A DNA stretch of 64,000 nt from CAVVKW01 sp963761705 (lineage in GTDB: Bacteria > Verrucomicrobiota > Verrucomicrobiia > Chthoniobacterales > JAATET01). Under the pieces are notes generated by a model. The model did no database searches and was not told the DNA's origin. It saw only the letters and a list, made by a program, of their open reading frames with translations. The stretch lies in contig CAVXHK010000001.1 of assembly GCA_963761705.1 (NCBI GenBank), positions 558,001 to 622,000 of the forward strand, read 5' to 3'. A program made the position numbers and the translations under genes. Shown one piece after another: positions 17,753 through 25,656 of the stretch (position 1 is the stretch's first letter; the number at the start of each line of letters is the position of its first letter).

Positions 17753-19396
17753 ATGAATTCGCCCCTCGCTGGTCAGCTAGCTCCTACCTCGATTCTAACG
17801 AACGTGCCTCGCCTCGTGACGGCGTATTTTGCCGACAAGCCGGACGCCGCCACGCCCGGCGAGCGGGTGAGCTTCGGCACGTCCGGGCACCGGGGGACGG
17901 CGACGAAGAGGACGTTTAACGAAGACCACATCCTCGCGACGACTCAGGCAATTTGCGAATACCGCGCAACCAACGGAATCGATGGTCCGCTCTACCTCGG
18001 CATGGACACGCACCCGCTCTCCGAGGCAGCTCACGTGACGGCGCTGGAGGTGCTTGCTGCCAATGGCGTGACGGTGCGGATCGACGCGGCTGGCGGCTTT
18101 GTCCCGACGCCGGCCGTTTCGCACGCCATCCTCGGGCACAACGCCGGTCGCACGAGCGGTCTGGCCGATGGGATCGTGATCACGCCGTCGCACAATCCCC
18201 CGGGTGACGGGGGGTTCAAATATAATCCGCCGAACGGTGGTCCCGCCGACACTGACATCACGGGATGGGTGCAGGATCGGGCGAACGAGTTGCTTGCGCT
18301 GGGTCTCAAGGACGTGAAGCGCGTCTTTCTTGCGAAAGCGCTGACTGCAGCTACGACGGAAAAGTTCGACTACGTCGGCAAATACGTCAGCGACTTGGGA
18401 GCGGTGATCGACATGGAGGCCATCAAAAACGCGGGGCTGAAAATCGGCGTGGACTGCCTCGGGAACTCGTCGGTCGCCTACTGGGAACCCATAGCGGAAA
18501 CGTATGGATTGGACCTCACCATCCAAAATGGTGACGTCGATCCGACCTTTCGATTCATGAGCGTCGATTGGGACGGGAAGATCCGGATGGATTGTTCATC
18601 GCCCTACGCGATGGCGGGCCTGATTGGATTGAAGGACAAATTCGACATCGCCTTTGCGAACGACACTGACGCGGATCGGCACGGGATCGTGACCCCGAGC
18701 GCGGGTCTGATGAATCCCAATCACTACCTCGCGGTGGCGATTTCCTACCTCTTCGAGAACCGTCCCGACTGGCCGGTCGACGCGGGTATCGGCAAGACGG
18801 TGGTGAGTAGCTCGATGATCGACCGCGTAGCGAAGAAGCTAGGCCGTCCGCTGCGCGAAGTGCCGGTGGGGTTCAAATGGTTCGTCGACGGGCTGTTTGA
18901 AGGCAGCCTAGGGTTTGGCGGCGAGGAGAGTGCCGGAGCGTCGTTTCTGCGGCGCGACGGTGGCGTCTGGACGACGGACAAAGACGGGCCGATTCTCGGC
19001 TTGTTGGCGGGGGAGATCACCGCGAAGACGGGGCGGGATCCGGGTGAGCACTACGCGGATCTCACGAAGGAATTTGGCGCACCGGTCTACGAGCGCATTG
19101 ACGCACCGGCGGACGCGGCGCAGAAAAAAATCCTGAAAAATCTGGCTCCCGACCAGGTTCCGGCCAAGGAGTTGGGGGGCGAGCCGATTACCCGCATGCT
19201 CACCGAGGCTCCGGGTAACGGGGCGGCCATCGGTGGGTTGAAGGTCGAGACCGAGTCGGGTTGGTTCGCGGCCAGGCCGTCCGGGACGGAGGAGGTTTAC
19301 AAAATCTACGGCGAGAGCTTCCGCGACGCAGATCACCTCAAGCGCATTCAATCCGAAGCCAAGGAGATCCTCTCCGCCGCGTTTACGGTCAACTAG
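17753..19396 (+). CDS. pgm: Phosphoglucomutase (alpha-D-glucose specific)
   Basis: Interconverts glucose-1-phosphate and glucose-6-phosphate, supplying the substrate of GlgC (encoded at 55-56 kb) and UDP-glucose synthesis. The 547-aa protein has the four active-site loops: TPSHNPPGDGG (phosphoserine), NDTDADRHG (Mg2+), GGEESAGASF (sugar specificity) and RPSGTEEVYKIYGES (phosphate binding). ATG 17753 is chosen because the family N-terminus begins SPLAGQLAPTSILTNVPRLV; an in-frame start 27 bp upstream also exists. Confidence 0.95.
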   Translation: MNSPLAGQLAPTSILTNVPRLVTAYFADKPDAATPGERVSFGTSGHRGTATKRTFNEDHILATTQAICEYRATNGIDGPLYLGMDTHPLSEAAHVTALEVLAANGVTVRIDAAGGFVPTPAVSHAILGHNAGRTSGLADGIVITPSHNPPGDGGFKYNPPNGGPADTDITGWVQDRANELLALGLKDVKRVFLAKALTAATTEKFDYVGKYVSDLGAVIDMEAIKNAGLKIGVDCLGNSSVAYWEPIAETYGLDLTIQNGDVDPTFRFMSVDWDGKIRMDCSSPYAMAGLIGLKDKFDIAFANDTDADRHGIVTPSAGLMNPNHYLAVAISYLFENRPDWPVDAGIGKTVVSSSMIDRVAKKLGRPLREVPVGFKWFVDGLFEGSLGFGGEESAGASFLRRDGGVWTTDKDGPILGLLAGEITAKTGRDPGEHYADLTKEFGAPVYERIDAPADAAQKKILKNLAPDQVPAKELGGEPITRMLTEAPGNGAAIGGLKVETESGWFAARPSGTEEVYKIYGESFRDADHLKRIQSEAKEILSAAFTVN

Positions 19397-19708
19397 ACCG
19401 CAGAAACTTCACGAGACTCCCGAGTCCAGCGACCTTCCCGTGTCACGACAATCATTGCTTAGAAACAGTCCGGTCGTGAGATCCCCGCGGTTCCCACTCC
19501 GCGCTGGTTTCTTCGGCATTGGCCTCGATGCCGGTTGGCCCCGGTCCCAGGCTTTGAAGGAACGATGCCGAGACCGATTCTGCCGACCGGGCAGGGGTAC
19601 CGCACGAAGGACGATTCGTCAGAGACCCAAGTGATTCAAGCGAAAGCGTTCTCGATTACCGTTGGAAAACCATCCTCGCAACCAACCTGCCTCAATCGAG
19701 ACGAAGAT
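19397..19708. other. 312-bp gap without a recognisable gene
   Basis: Lies between pgm and tRNA-Gly. Short open frames are present on the plus strand but show no family resemblance or plausible ribosome-binding site. Base composition is less GC-skewed than neighbouring genes. Nothing further can be supported. Confidence 0.5.
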
Positions 19709-19783
19709 TGGAGCGGGTGAAGGGATTCGAACCCTCGACATCGACCTTGGCAAGGTCGCACTCTACCACTGAGTTACACCCGC
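19709..19783 (-). tRNA. tRNA-Gly (anticodon GCC)
   Basis: Reads from 19783 down: 7-bp acceptor stem GCGGGTG/CACCCGC, D-arm AACTCAGTGGTAGAGT, anticodon stem CGACCTT-GCC-AAGGTCG, T-arm GAGGGTTCGAATCCC, discriminator T at 19712 and an encoded CCA at 19711-19709. All stems pair. Confidence 0.96.
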
Positions 19784-19868
19784 GTTAAACGCTGTGAGCA
19801 GAATACGAATTCGGCCCCGGTCGTCAACTCGTTCTTTACGAACTCACCGTTGGCTCGACTGGCTGGCG

Positions 19869-22800
19869 CTAGGAGGTGACTTTCGCGAAGCGTTCGATCG
19901 TTTCGGCGAGGGCCTCAGCGCGGATGGGCTTGCAGAGATAGTCGGTCATCCCGGCGTCCATGCAATGCTTGCGATCCTCGGGCATCGCGTTGGCGGTGAG
20001 GGCGATGATGGGCACGCTGATTCCGAGTTCGCGGATGCGGCGGGTGGCGGTGATCCCATCCATCTCGGGCATCTGGACGTCCATCAGAACGACGTCAAAC
20101 GTCTCGGCCTGGAGGGCGTCGAGGCACTCGAGTCCGTTGCTGACGACTTGGGGATTGTGGCCCAACTTGACAAGAATTTTGTCGATGAGTTTGCGATTGA
20201 TGGCGTTGTCGTCGGCGACGAGGACGCGGGCTCCGAGACCCGGAGCTGGAGCTTGAATCTCGGCGGGCGTGGCTTGCTCGGCGGCGTGATCAGCGGTGCG
20301 GTGGCTGGCTTTGAGCAGGACGTCGGCGAGTTCCGCGAGGTGGACGGGTTTGGTGAGGCGGTAGATGGAAGAGTTGGTGGCGACCAGGGTGTCGCGTTCG
20401 CTCACGAGGCTGGCGGGAGCCATGAGGATGACGGCGGAGGTGCCGCCGCGCGGGGTGCGGCGAAGGCGGTCGGCGAGTCCGTGACCGTCGATGTCGGGGA
20501 GAAACGCGTCGACGAGGGCGATGTCGAAGCGCCGGTGATCGGCGGCGTAGATGGCTTCACGCCCAGTGCGGCAGCTCTCGACGTGGAGTCCCCAACGAAC
20601 GAGCTGGCCGAGGATGATCCGGCGGTGGGCGGTATTCTTCTCGGCCAGGAGGACGCGCAGGCCGTTGAGGCGGCCAACCTGAGCCAGGACGGGATCGGGA
20701 GTCGCGGTCGCTTCGTAAGGAGCTTCGAACCAGAAGGTGGAGCCGGACCCGGCTTGGCTCTCGAGGCCGATGTCGCCCTTCATGAGATTGACGAGACTCT
20801 TGGCAATGGCGAGGCCGAGACCAGTGCCGCCGAACTTGCGGGTGACGGATTGGTCGGCCTGGCTGAAGGGTTTGAAGAGGCGGGACTGTTGCTCGGGGGT
20901 GAGTCCCGGGCCGGTGTCGCGGACTTCGAAGCGCAGGCGATGCTGGCCGTCGGTACTTGTGAGGGATCGAACGACGACGGAGACCTCGCCGTCGGACGTG
21001 AATTTCACCGCGTTTCCGGCGAGATTAAGGAGGATCTGGCGAAGACGGGCGCGATCGCCGATGACGGTCGCTGGGACGTCTGGACCGACGTCGAGAAGGA
21101 GTTCGATCTCCTTGATGGCGGCGTTCTGAGCGAGGACGTCGAGCGCTTCCTCGAGGCAGGCGCGGATGGCGAAGGGTTTGCGCTCGAGCCGCACGGACGC
21201 GGCCTCCGTCTTGGAAAAATCGAGGATGTCGTTGATGAGAAGAAGCAAGCTGTCGCCGCTCGTCCGAATGGTGTCGATGTAGTCGCGCTGTTGCTCCGAA
21301 AGATTGGACTCGAGCAGCAGGTTGGTGAACCCGATGATGGAGTTGAGCGGCGTGCGGACCTCGTGGCTGATGACGGCGAGAAATTCACTCTTGGCGCGGT
21401 CGGCGGATTCGGCGGCGTCGCGGGCAGTGACGAGTTTACGTTCGAATTTCTTGGCGTCGGTCACGTCGCTTTGGATCGCGACCAGCCGGGAGATGTTGCC
21501 CTCGTCGTCTCGGAGGGGCTGAATCTCGAGCTGCGCCCAATATTTTTCCCCATCCGCGCGGGTGAGCTCGACCTGAGAGACGTGTCCGTCGCCGGACCGG
21601 GCAGCGTCGAGGAGAGCATCGACGGCGTCTGGCGCGTCCCCTTGGGTAAGCAAGGGGGCGATGAGCTGGCCAACGGCCTTGGTGTCCGGAAATCCGGTCA
21701 GCCGCTCGAAAGCGGAGTTCGTCCAGCCGATCCGACCGTCGCGATCAAGGAGGGAAACGCCGTCGTAGGTGTGGCTCGCGATGAGGGCGAGGGCAGCGCG
21801 TTCCTCCTGATCGAGTTTGCGGGCGGTGATGTCGAGGAGGACGCTGTCGGCGGCGGCAAATTCCTCGCCGGACTCGGCCGCCGCGAGCGACCCACGCTCG
21901 TGAAACCACCGCCAAGTCCCGTCCGCGTGGCGGGCGCGGAATTCGCACTCGAAGATGGGCCGTTCCCGGGTGGCGTTGGTGATCATCCCGCGGAGAGCGG
22001 CCCGGTCGTCGGGATGAACGCGGTCGATCCAATCGTCGAGCGTGAGCGGCATCGCGGCCTTCTCGATTCCGAGCAGCTGGTCGGTCTCGCCGTCCCAGAG
22101 CAGGACATTATCCTTGAATCCGCGGTGCAAAACGATCTGCCCAAGCGCACGGACGAGGGTCTCGTTCCGCCGCCGCAACCAAGAGTGGCTGTGTTCCGTC
22201 TCCGCTCCAGAGGCCATCGATGCCACGTGGGCTGAGCGAATCGAGAAGAAGATGACCGACACGATGCCGGATGCGAAGATGGCGAGGGCTCCGCCGGCTC
22301 GCGCCCAGGCCTGCACCTCGCCGAGGGAGTATTCCTGTTTGTCGACATCGAGCTCGGCTTCGACGGCAGCGTTCCCACCCGCGATGGGGGCAGCGCCCGA
22401 GAGAAAACTGCCGTAGGTCGTTGGGTCCGTCTCGCTCTCGGAGACGGAAGTGGAAGTCTGGATGGCGCGGTTCAGAATGTCCGCCTCGCTTGCATCCTCG
22501 ATCGGCAGTGGGCTACCGATTTCGAGCGGCTCGACGGGTCGCTCGAGACCGATCTCGCCGGCGACCGTCTCGGTATCCAGGACGACCATGAGCTGACCCC
22601 CGGCCCGGGTCACACTTCGGATCCGAGCGAGAGCCGGGAAGTCTTTGTGCAAGGCAATGAGTGGAGCGAGCGCGGCCTTGTGTTGGTCGGTCCACATCGA
22701 CCGTTTCGCCGCGATCTCGCCGTGGACGGCGGGATTGATGAGCAGCGCCGCTGCCCGGGCGATGTCCTCGGCATCGGCCTGCATGCCATCGAAGAGCAAC

Positions 22801-22940
22801 CGCTCGGCGATCCGGCTCGTCAGGAGCGATCCGAAGAGAGCGCAAGCGGTGAGCGCCACAAAAAGAAGGACGGCTTCCTGGGTCGGGCGGATCGACCTCG
22901 TGCTCGCGGCCGAGGCGGATGTCGAGCGGTTGGTTGCCAT
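19869..22940 (-). CDS. Membrane hybrid sensor histidine kinase with two receiver domains
   Basis: A 1023-aa sensor. Order: TM1 (~22-45), periplasmic domain (~46-210), TM2 (~213-235), two PAS/PAC domains (~270-380, ~385-500), dimerisation/HisKA with phospho-acceptor H526 in SHEVRTPLNSIIGF, HATPase_c with N box and DTGPGL / GGTGLGLAIAKSLV, then two receivers. Receiver 1 keeps Asp811 (VDAFLPD) but its acidic pair is EK (LLAEKN), so it looks degenerate. Receiver 2 is canonical (VADDN, Asp954 in LMDVQMPEMDG, CKPI). No cognate response regulator is adjacent. The signal sensed is unknown. Confidence 0.92.
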   Translation of the reverse strand: MATNRSTSASAASTRSIRPTQEAVLLFVALTACALFGSLLTSRIAERLLFDGMQADAEDIARAAALLINPAVHGEIAAKRSMWTDQHKAALAPLIALHKDFPALARIRSVTRAGGQLMVVLDTETVAGEIGLERPVEPLEIGSPLPIEDASEADILNRAIQTSTSVSESETDPTTYGSFLSGAAPIAGGNAAVEAELDVDKQEYSLGEVQAWARAGGALAIFASGIVSVIFFSIRSAHVASMASGAETEHSHSWLRRRNETLVRALGQIVLHRGFKDNVLLWDGETDQLLGIEKAAMPLTLDDWIDRVHPDDRAALRGMITNATRERPIFECEFRARHADGTWRWFHERGSLAAAESGEEFAAADSVLLDITARKLDQEERAALALIASHTYDGVSLLDRDGRIGWTNSAFERLTGFPDTKAVGQLIAPLLTQGDAPDAVDALLDAARSGDGHVSQVELTRADGEKYWAQLEIQPLRDDEGNISRLVAIQSDVTDAKKFERKLVTARDAAESADRAKSEFLAVISHEVRTPLNSIIGFTNLLLESNLSEQQRDYIDTIRTSGDSLLLLINDILDFSKTEAASVRLERKPFAIRACLEEALDVLAQNAAIKEIELLLDVGPDVPATVIGDRARLRQILLNLAGNAVKFTSDGEVSVVVRSLTSTDGQHRLRFEVRDTGPGLTPEQQSRLFKPFSQADQSVTRKFGGTGLGLAIAKSLVNLMKGDIGLESQAGSGSTFWFEAPYEATATPDPVLAQVGRLNGLRVLLAEKNTAHRRIILGQLVRWGLHVESCRTGREAIYAADHRRFDIALVDAFLPDIDGHGLADRLRRTPRGGTSAVILMAPASLVSERDTLVATNSSIYRLTKPVHLAELADVLLKASHRTADHAAEQATPAEIQAPAPGLGARVLVADDNAINRKLIDKILVKLGHNPQVVSNGLECLDALQAETFDVVLMDVQMPEMDGITATRRIRELGISVPIIALTANAMPEDRKHCMDAGMTDYLCKPIRAEALAETIERFAKVTS

Positions 22941-23073
22941 CTGGGCGGAAATCTACACCAATTCGCCAAACATAAGCACGCCAATCTTCCGCCCTTCCCC
23001 CGGAGGTGGATTGAACCGGGCGCAAGCTGCCTTGACACTGCGCCGACAGCGCCATCTCCTGAAGCGGCTCACT

Positions 23074-23685
23074 ATGAAGAAAAAAATTTCCCCACTCGCC
23101 TTCGCGGCGATCGCGACCGCCCTCGTCTCGGCACCTCTCTCCGCTGCGGGAGCGGGTGAACTCACGTCCGCCCAGACCGCCGAGGTGGATGCCGGTGAAC
23201 TCGTTGTCTCAGAACAAGAAAAGCCCGGCGGACCTTGGCCGGTCATTACCGTCGTCACGAAGATCGCCGCTCCTCTCGAGACGGTGACCAAACTGTTCCG
23301 CGACTACGAAGCGGCACCCGATTATCAGCCGAACATCGTTGCCGCCGAAGTGGTGAGTCAGCCCTCGGCTAACGTCGTCGATGTGAAATACACTTCGAAA
23401 ATGCCGGTCGTCGGCGAGTCGAGCAACACCGTCCGCAATACCTTCACCGAGACCGCCGACTCGACCACCGTCGTGTGGACGCTCCTCGAGTCGACCACAG
23501 CGGACGTCTCGGATGGATCGATGGTCGTCGAGTCCTACGAGGGCGGGACGTTGCTTACTTACACCAACTACGTGAAGCCCAAATCGAAGCTGGCGATCCT
23601 CGCCCGGGGTGCTGCCGTTGGCGAAGTGAAAAAGACTGTCCGCCAGATCAAGGCCGAGGCCGAGCGCCGCGCCGCCCAATCGTAG
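23074..23685 (+). CDS. Secreted SRPBCC/START-like domain protein
   Basis: A 203-aa protein with a signal peptide (MKKKISPLAFAAIATALVSA, cleavage near SAAGA). The mature part has the polyketide-cyclase/START pattern: ITVVTKIAAPLETVTKLFRDY (strand, then helix after 'AP..V'), PNIVAAEVV and VDVKYTSKMPVVG, ending in a long amphipathic helix VGEVKKTVRQIKAEAERRAA. The fold binds hydrophobic ligands in a cavity; the ligand here is unknown. It is 59 bp upstream of rpmI but probably a separate unit. Confidence 0.75.
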   Translation: MKKKISPLAFAAIATALVSAPLSAAGAGELTSAQTAEVDAGELVVSEQEKPGGPWPVITVVTKIAAPLETVTKLFRDYEAAPDYQPNIVAAEVVSQPSANVVDVKYTSKMPVVGESSNTVRNTFTETADSTTVVWTLLESTTADVSDGSMVVESYEGGTLLTYTNYVKPKSKLAILARGAAVGEVKKTVRQIKAEAERRAAQS

Positions 23686-23744
23686 GAAAATTTACCGAGA
23701 TTTCCATTGCGCTACCCCCGAGTCTCGCTACTCTCCTTGGTCCC

Positions 23745-23960
23745 ATGCCAAAGTCCATAGCACGCAGTAAGACGAGAAAAGCGGTGGCGAAGCGGTTTAA
23801 AATCACCGCTTCGGGCAAGATCTTGCGTTCAAAAGCGGGGCGGCGGCACTTGCTGTCCTGCAAGACTGCCAAGCAGAAGCGCAATCTGGCGAAAGCCGGG
23901 ATCGTCGCCGACGGAGATGTCGCGAAGGTCAGGTTGAACCTCCCGTTCTCGAACCGATAA
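23745..23960 (+). CDS. rpmI: 50S ribosomal protein L35
   Basis: A 71-aa basic protein matching bL35: N-terminal MPKSIARSKTRKAVAKRFKI (K-T-R-K-A-x-x-K-R-F) and the GKILRSKAGRRHLLSCKTAKQ core. It is followed by rplT and pheST, a common bacterial order, but infC is not directly upstream, unlike the usual infC-rpmI-rplT operon. Confidence 0.95.
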   Translation: MPKSIARSKTRKAVAKRFKITASGKILRSKAGRRHLLSCKTAKQKRNLAKAGIVADGDVAKVRLNLPFSNR

Positions 23961-24089
23961 TCGGTTAGAAACAAATTGATCCCACGGTCTTCCCGCGTCA
24001 CGCGGGATACGGAGCAGATGAGGCCCGGGATCAGAATCATCAAACAGTCCGCTCCACGGAGGTTCCGCGAAACGCGGGATTAACACAAC
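23961..24089 (+). promoter_or_regulatory. rpmI-rplT spacer with two similar hairpins
   Basis: The 129-bp gap is long for this operon. It contains TCCCGCG-TCA-CGCGGGA (23991-24007) and CCGCG-AAA-CGCGG (24065-24077), which are near-identical 18-base direct repeats that each fold back. L20 autoregulates its operon in other bacteria through leader RNA; whether these hairpins do so here is inference, and they may be just dispersed repeats. Confidence 0.35.
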
Positions 24090-24464
24090 ATGCCAAGAGC
24101 AACCAATGCTCCAGCCAGTCGCGCCCGCCGGAAGCGGGTCATCATTGCGTCCAAGGGATACCGGGGACGCCGCTCGAAACTCTTTCGTTACGCGAAGGAC
24201 GCCCAGACCAAGGCCAAATATTGGGCTTACCGAGATCGCAAGACCCGGAAACGCACTTTCCGAGCGCTCTGGATTAACCGCGTCAACGCGGCGGTTCGTA
24301 ACCAGGGCATCACTTACAGTCGCTTCATGGAAGGCCTCAAGCACGCCGGGATCGAGCTCGACCGCAAAGTCCTCGCCGACATGGCCGTAATGGAGGAAAC
24401 CACCTTCGCCGTGATCGTCAAAAAGGCGATCGCCGCGCTCGAAGACAAGAAGAAGGCCGCCTGA
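24090..24464 (+). CDS. rplT: 50S ribosomal protein L20
   Basis: A 124-aa rRNA-binding assembly protein of the large subunit. Matches bL20: MPRATNAPASRARRKRVI, then GYRGRRSKLFRYAKD, the YWAYRDRKTRKRTFRALW core and INRVNAAVRNQGITYSRFM, ending in the compact GIELDRKVLADMA domain. Located 20 bp before pheS, consistent with co-transcription. Confidence 0.97.
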   Translation: MPRATNAPASRARRKRVIIASKGYRGRRSKLFRYAKDAQTKAKYWAYRDRKTRKRTFRALWINRVNAAVRNQGITYSRFMEGLKHAGIELDRKVLADMAVMEETTFAVIVKKAIAALEDKKKAA

Positions 24465-24484
24465 GTCTTCCGCCCGTCGTGGGA

Positions 24485-25492
24485 ATGGAAGCCGAGATGC
24501 AGTCCCTGCGCGGCGAGGCGATCGCCGCCATCGCCGGCGTGCAGACGTCGGAAGAACTCGACGCCGCCCGGGTGAAATACACCGGGCGCTCCGGCGCGCT
24601 CACGAAGCTGAGCGAAGGCATGCGGTCGGTCTCGAAGGACGACAAACCGCGCATCGGCAAGGCTCTCAACGAACTCCGTACCGTCGTCTCCGCCGCGCTC
24701 GATGAGCGGCTGGCTGCGCTGACCGCCGAGCGGGACGCGGCAGCGCTATCGGGCGTCGACACCACGCTACCGGGCATCTTGCCCGAACTCGGGTCGATTC
24801 ACCCGCTGACGACTCTGCAGGACCGGGCGATTCGGATCTTCCGCCGCATGGGTTTTGCTCTCGCTGACGGTCCTGACATCGAGACCGAGTGGCATTGCTT
24901 CGACGCGCTCAACACGCCTTCCGATCACCCGGCTCGCAACGAGCAGGACACATTTTTTCTGCCCGATGGCCGGGTGCTCCGGACTCACACTTCCTCCGTG
25001 CAAGTTCGCACGATGGAGATGCTGCCGCCGCCGGTCCGCATCATCGCGCCCGGTTCCGCCTACCGCCGTGACGAGGTCGACGCGACGCACCTGGCGCAAT
25101 TCACGCAGATGGAGGGGCTCTACGTCGCCGAGCGGGTGACACTTGCTGATCTCAAAGGAACGCTGGAGTTTTTCTTTCGCGAGCTGCTGGGTCCCGAAAC
25201 GAAGATTCGCTTCCGCCCCCATTTCTTCCCGTTCACCGAGCCGAGCTACGAGATCGACATCCGGGCGACCGCGTTGGGCGGCAAGTGGATGGAACTCGCG
25301 GGCTGCGGAATGGTCGACCCGGCCGTGTTCGAGCGGATCTGCGACAGTCGGCGGGATCGCGTTTACGACCCGGAGACGGTCACGGGCTTTGCCTTCGGCT
25401 TCGGCCTCGACCGGCTTGCCATGAATTTGACCGGCATCGCCGACATCCGAATGTTGGTGGAAAATGACCTCCGATTTTTGAAACAGTTTTAG
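24485..25492 (+). CDS. pheS: Phenylalanyl-tRNA synthetase alpha subunit
   Basis: Catalytic subunit of the (alpha-beta)2 PheRS that charges tRNA-Phe. N-terminal coiled-coil (~1-90) for tRNA contact, then the class II core: motif 1 near GSIHPLTTLQDRAIRIFRRM, HPARNEQDTFFL, motif 2 around RIIAPGSAYRRDEVDATHL, and motif 3 GFAFGFGLDRLAMNLTGIAD. About 335 aa, typical length. The ATG at 24485 is preferred to an in-frame GTG two codons earlier. Confidence 0.96.
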   Translation: MEAEMQSLRGEAIAAIAGVQTSEELDAARVKYTGRSGALTKLSEGMRSVSKDDKPRIGKALNELRTVVSAALDERLAALTAERDAAALSGVDTTLPGILPELGSIHPLTTLQDRAIRIFRRMGFALADGPDIETEWHCFDALNTPSDHPARNEQDTFFLPDGRVLRTHTSSVQVRTMEMLPPPVRIIAPGSAYRRDEVDATHLAQFTQMEGLYVAERVTLADLKGTLEFFFRELLGPETKIRFRPHFFPFTEPSYEIDIRATALGGKWMELAGCGMVDPAVFERICDSRRDRVYDPETVTGFAFGFGLDRLAMNLTGIADIRMLVENDLRFLKQF

Positions 25493-25526
25493 CGACGATG
25501 GGCGTCCGGCGAGAAGATATGGGCGC

Positions 25527-25572
25527 GGAGGGGCTCGGCGCCCAACCGGACGGTAGGGCGGGTTATTCCGTT
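25527..25572 (+). repeat. Dispersed repeat with GGGCGC...GCGCCC hairpin
   Basis: Located between pheS and pheT. It contains GGGCGCGGAGGGGCTCGG then CGCCCAACC...GGTAGGGCGGG. A similar arrangement (GGCGCGGAAGGGACTCGGCG, CTCAACC, AGGGTGGG) lies at 51373-51420 between two other genes. Confidence 0.45.
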
Positions 25573-25656
25573 GCCCGTCCACTTCTTCTGCGAGGCACTC
25601 CGCCCACCACGAGAGGCCGACCTGCCGCCATCGACCCTTAACCCCACAGCTGACCA

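Noticed and set aside
19794..22235. Long open frame (813 codons) on the plus strand opposite the hybrid kinase
   Set aside because: It is the antisense shadow of the kinase; the minus strand has clear PAS, HisKA, HATPase and receiver motifs, while the plus frame has none.
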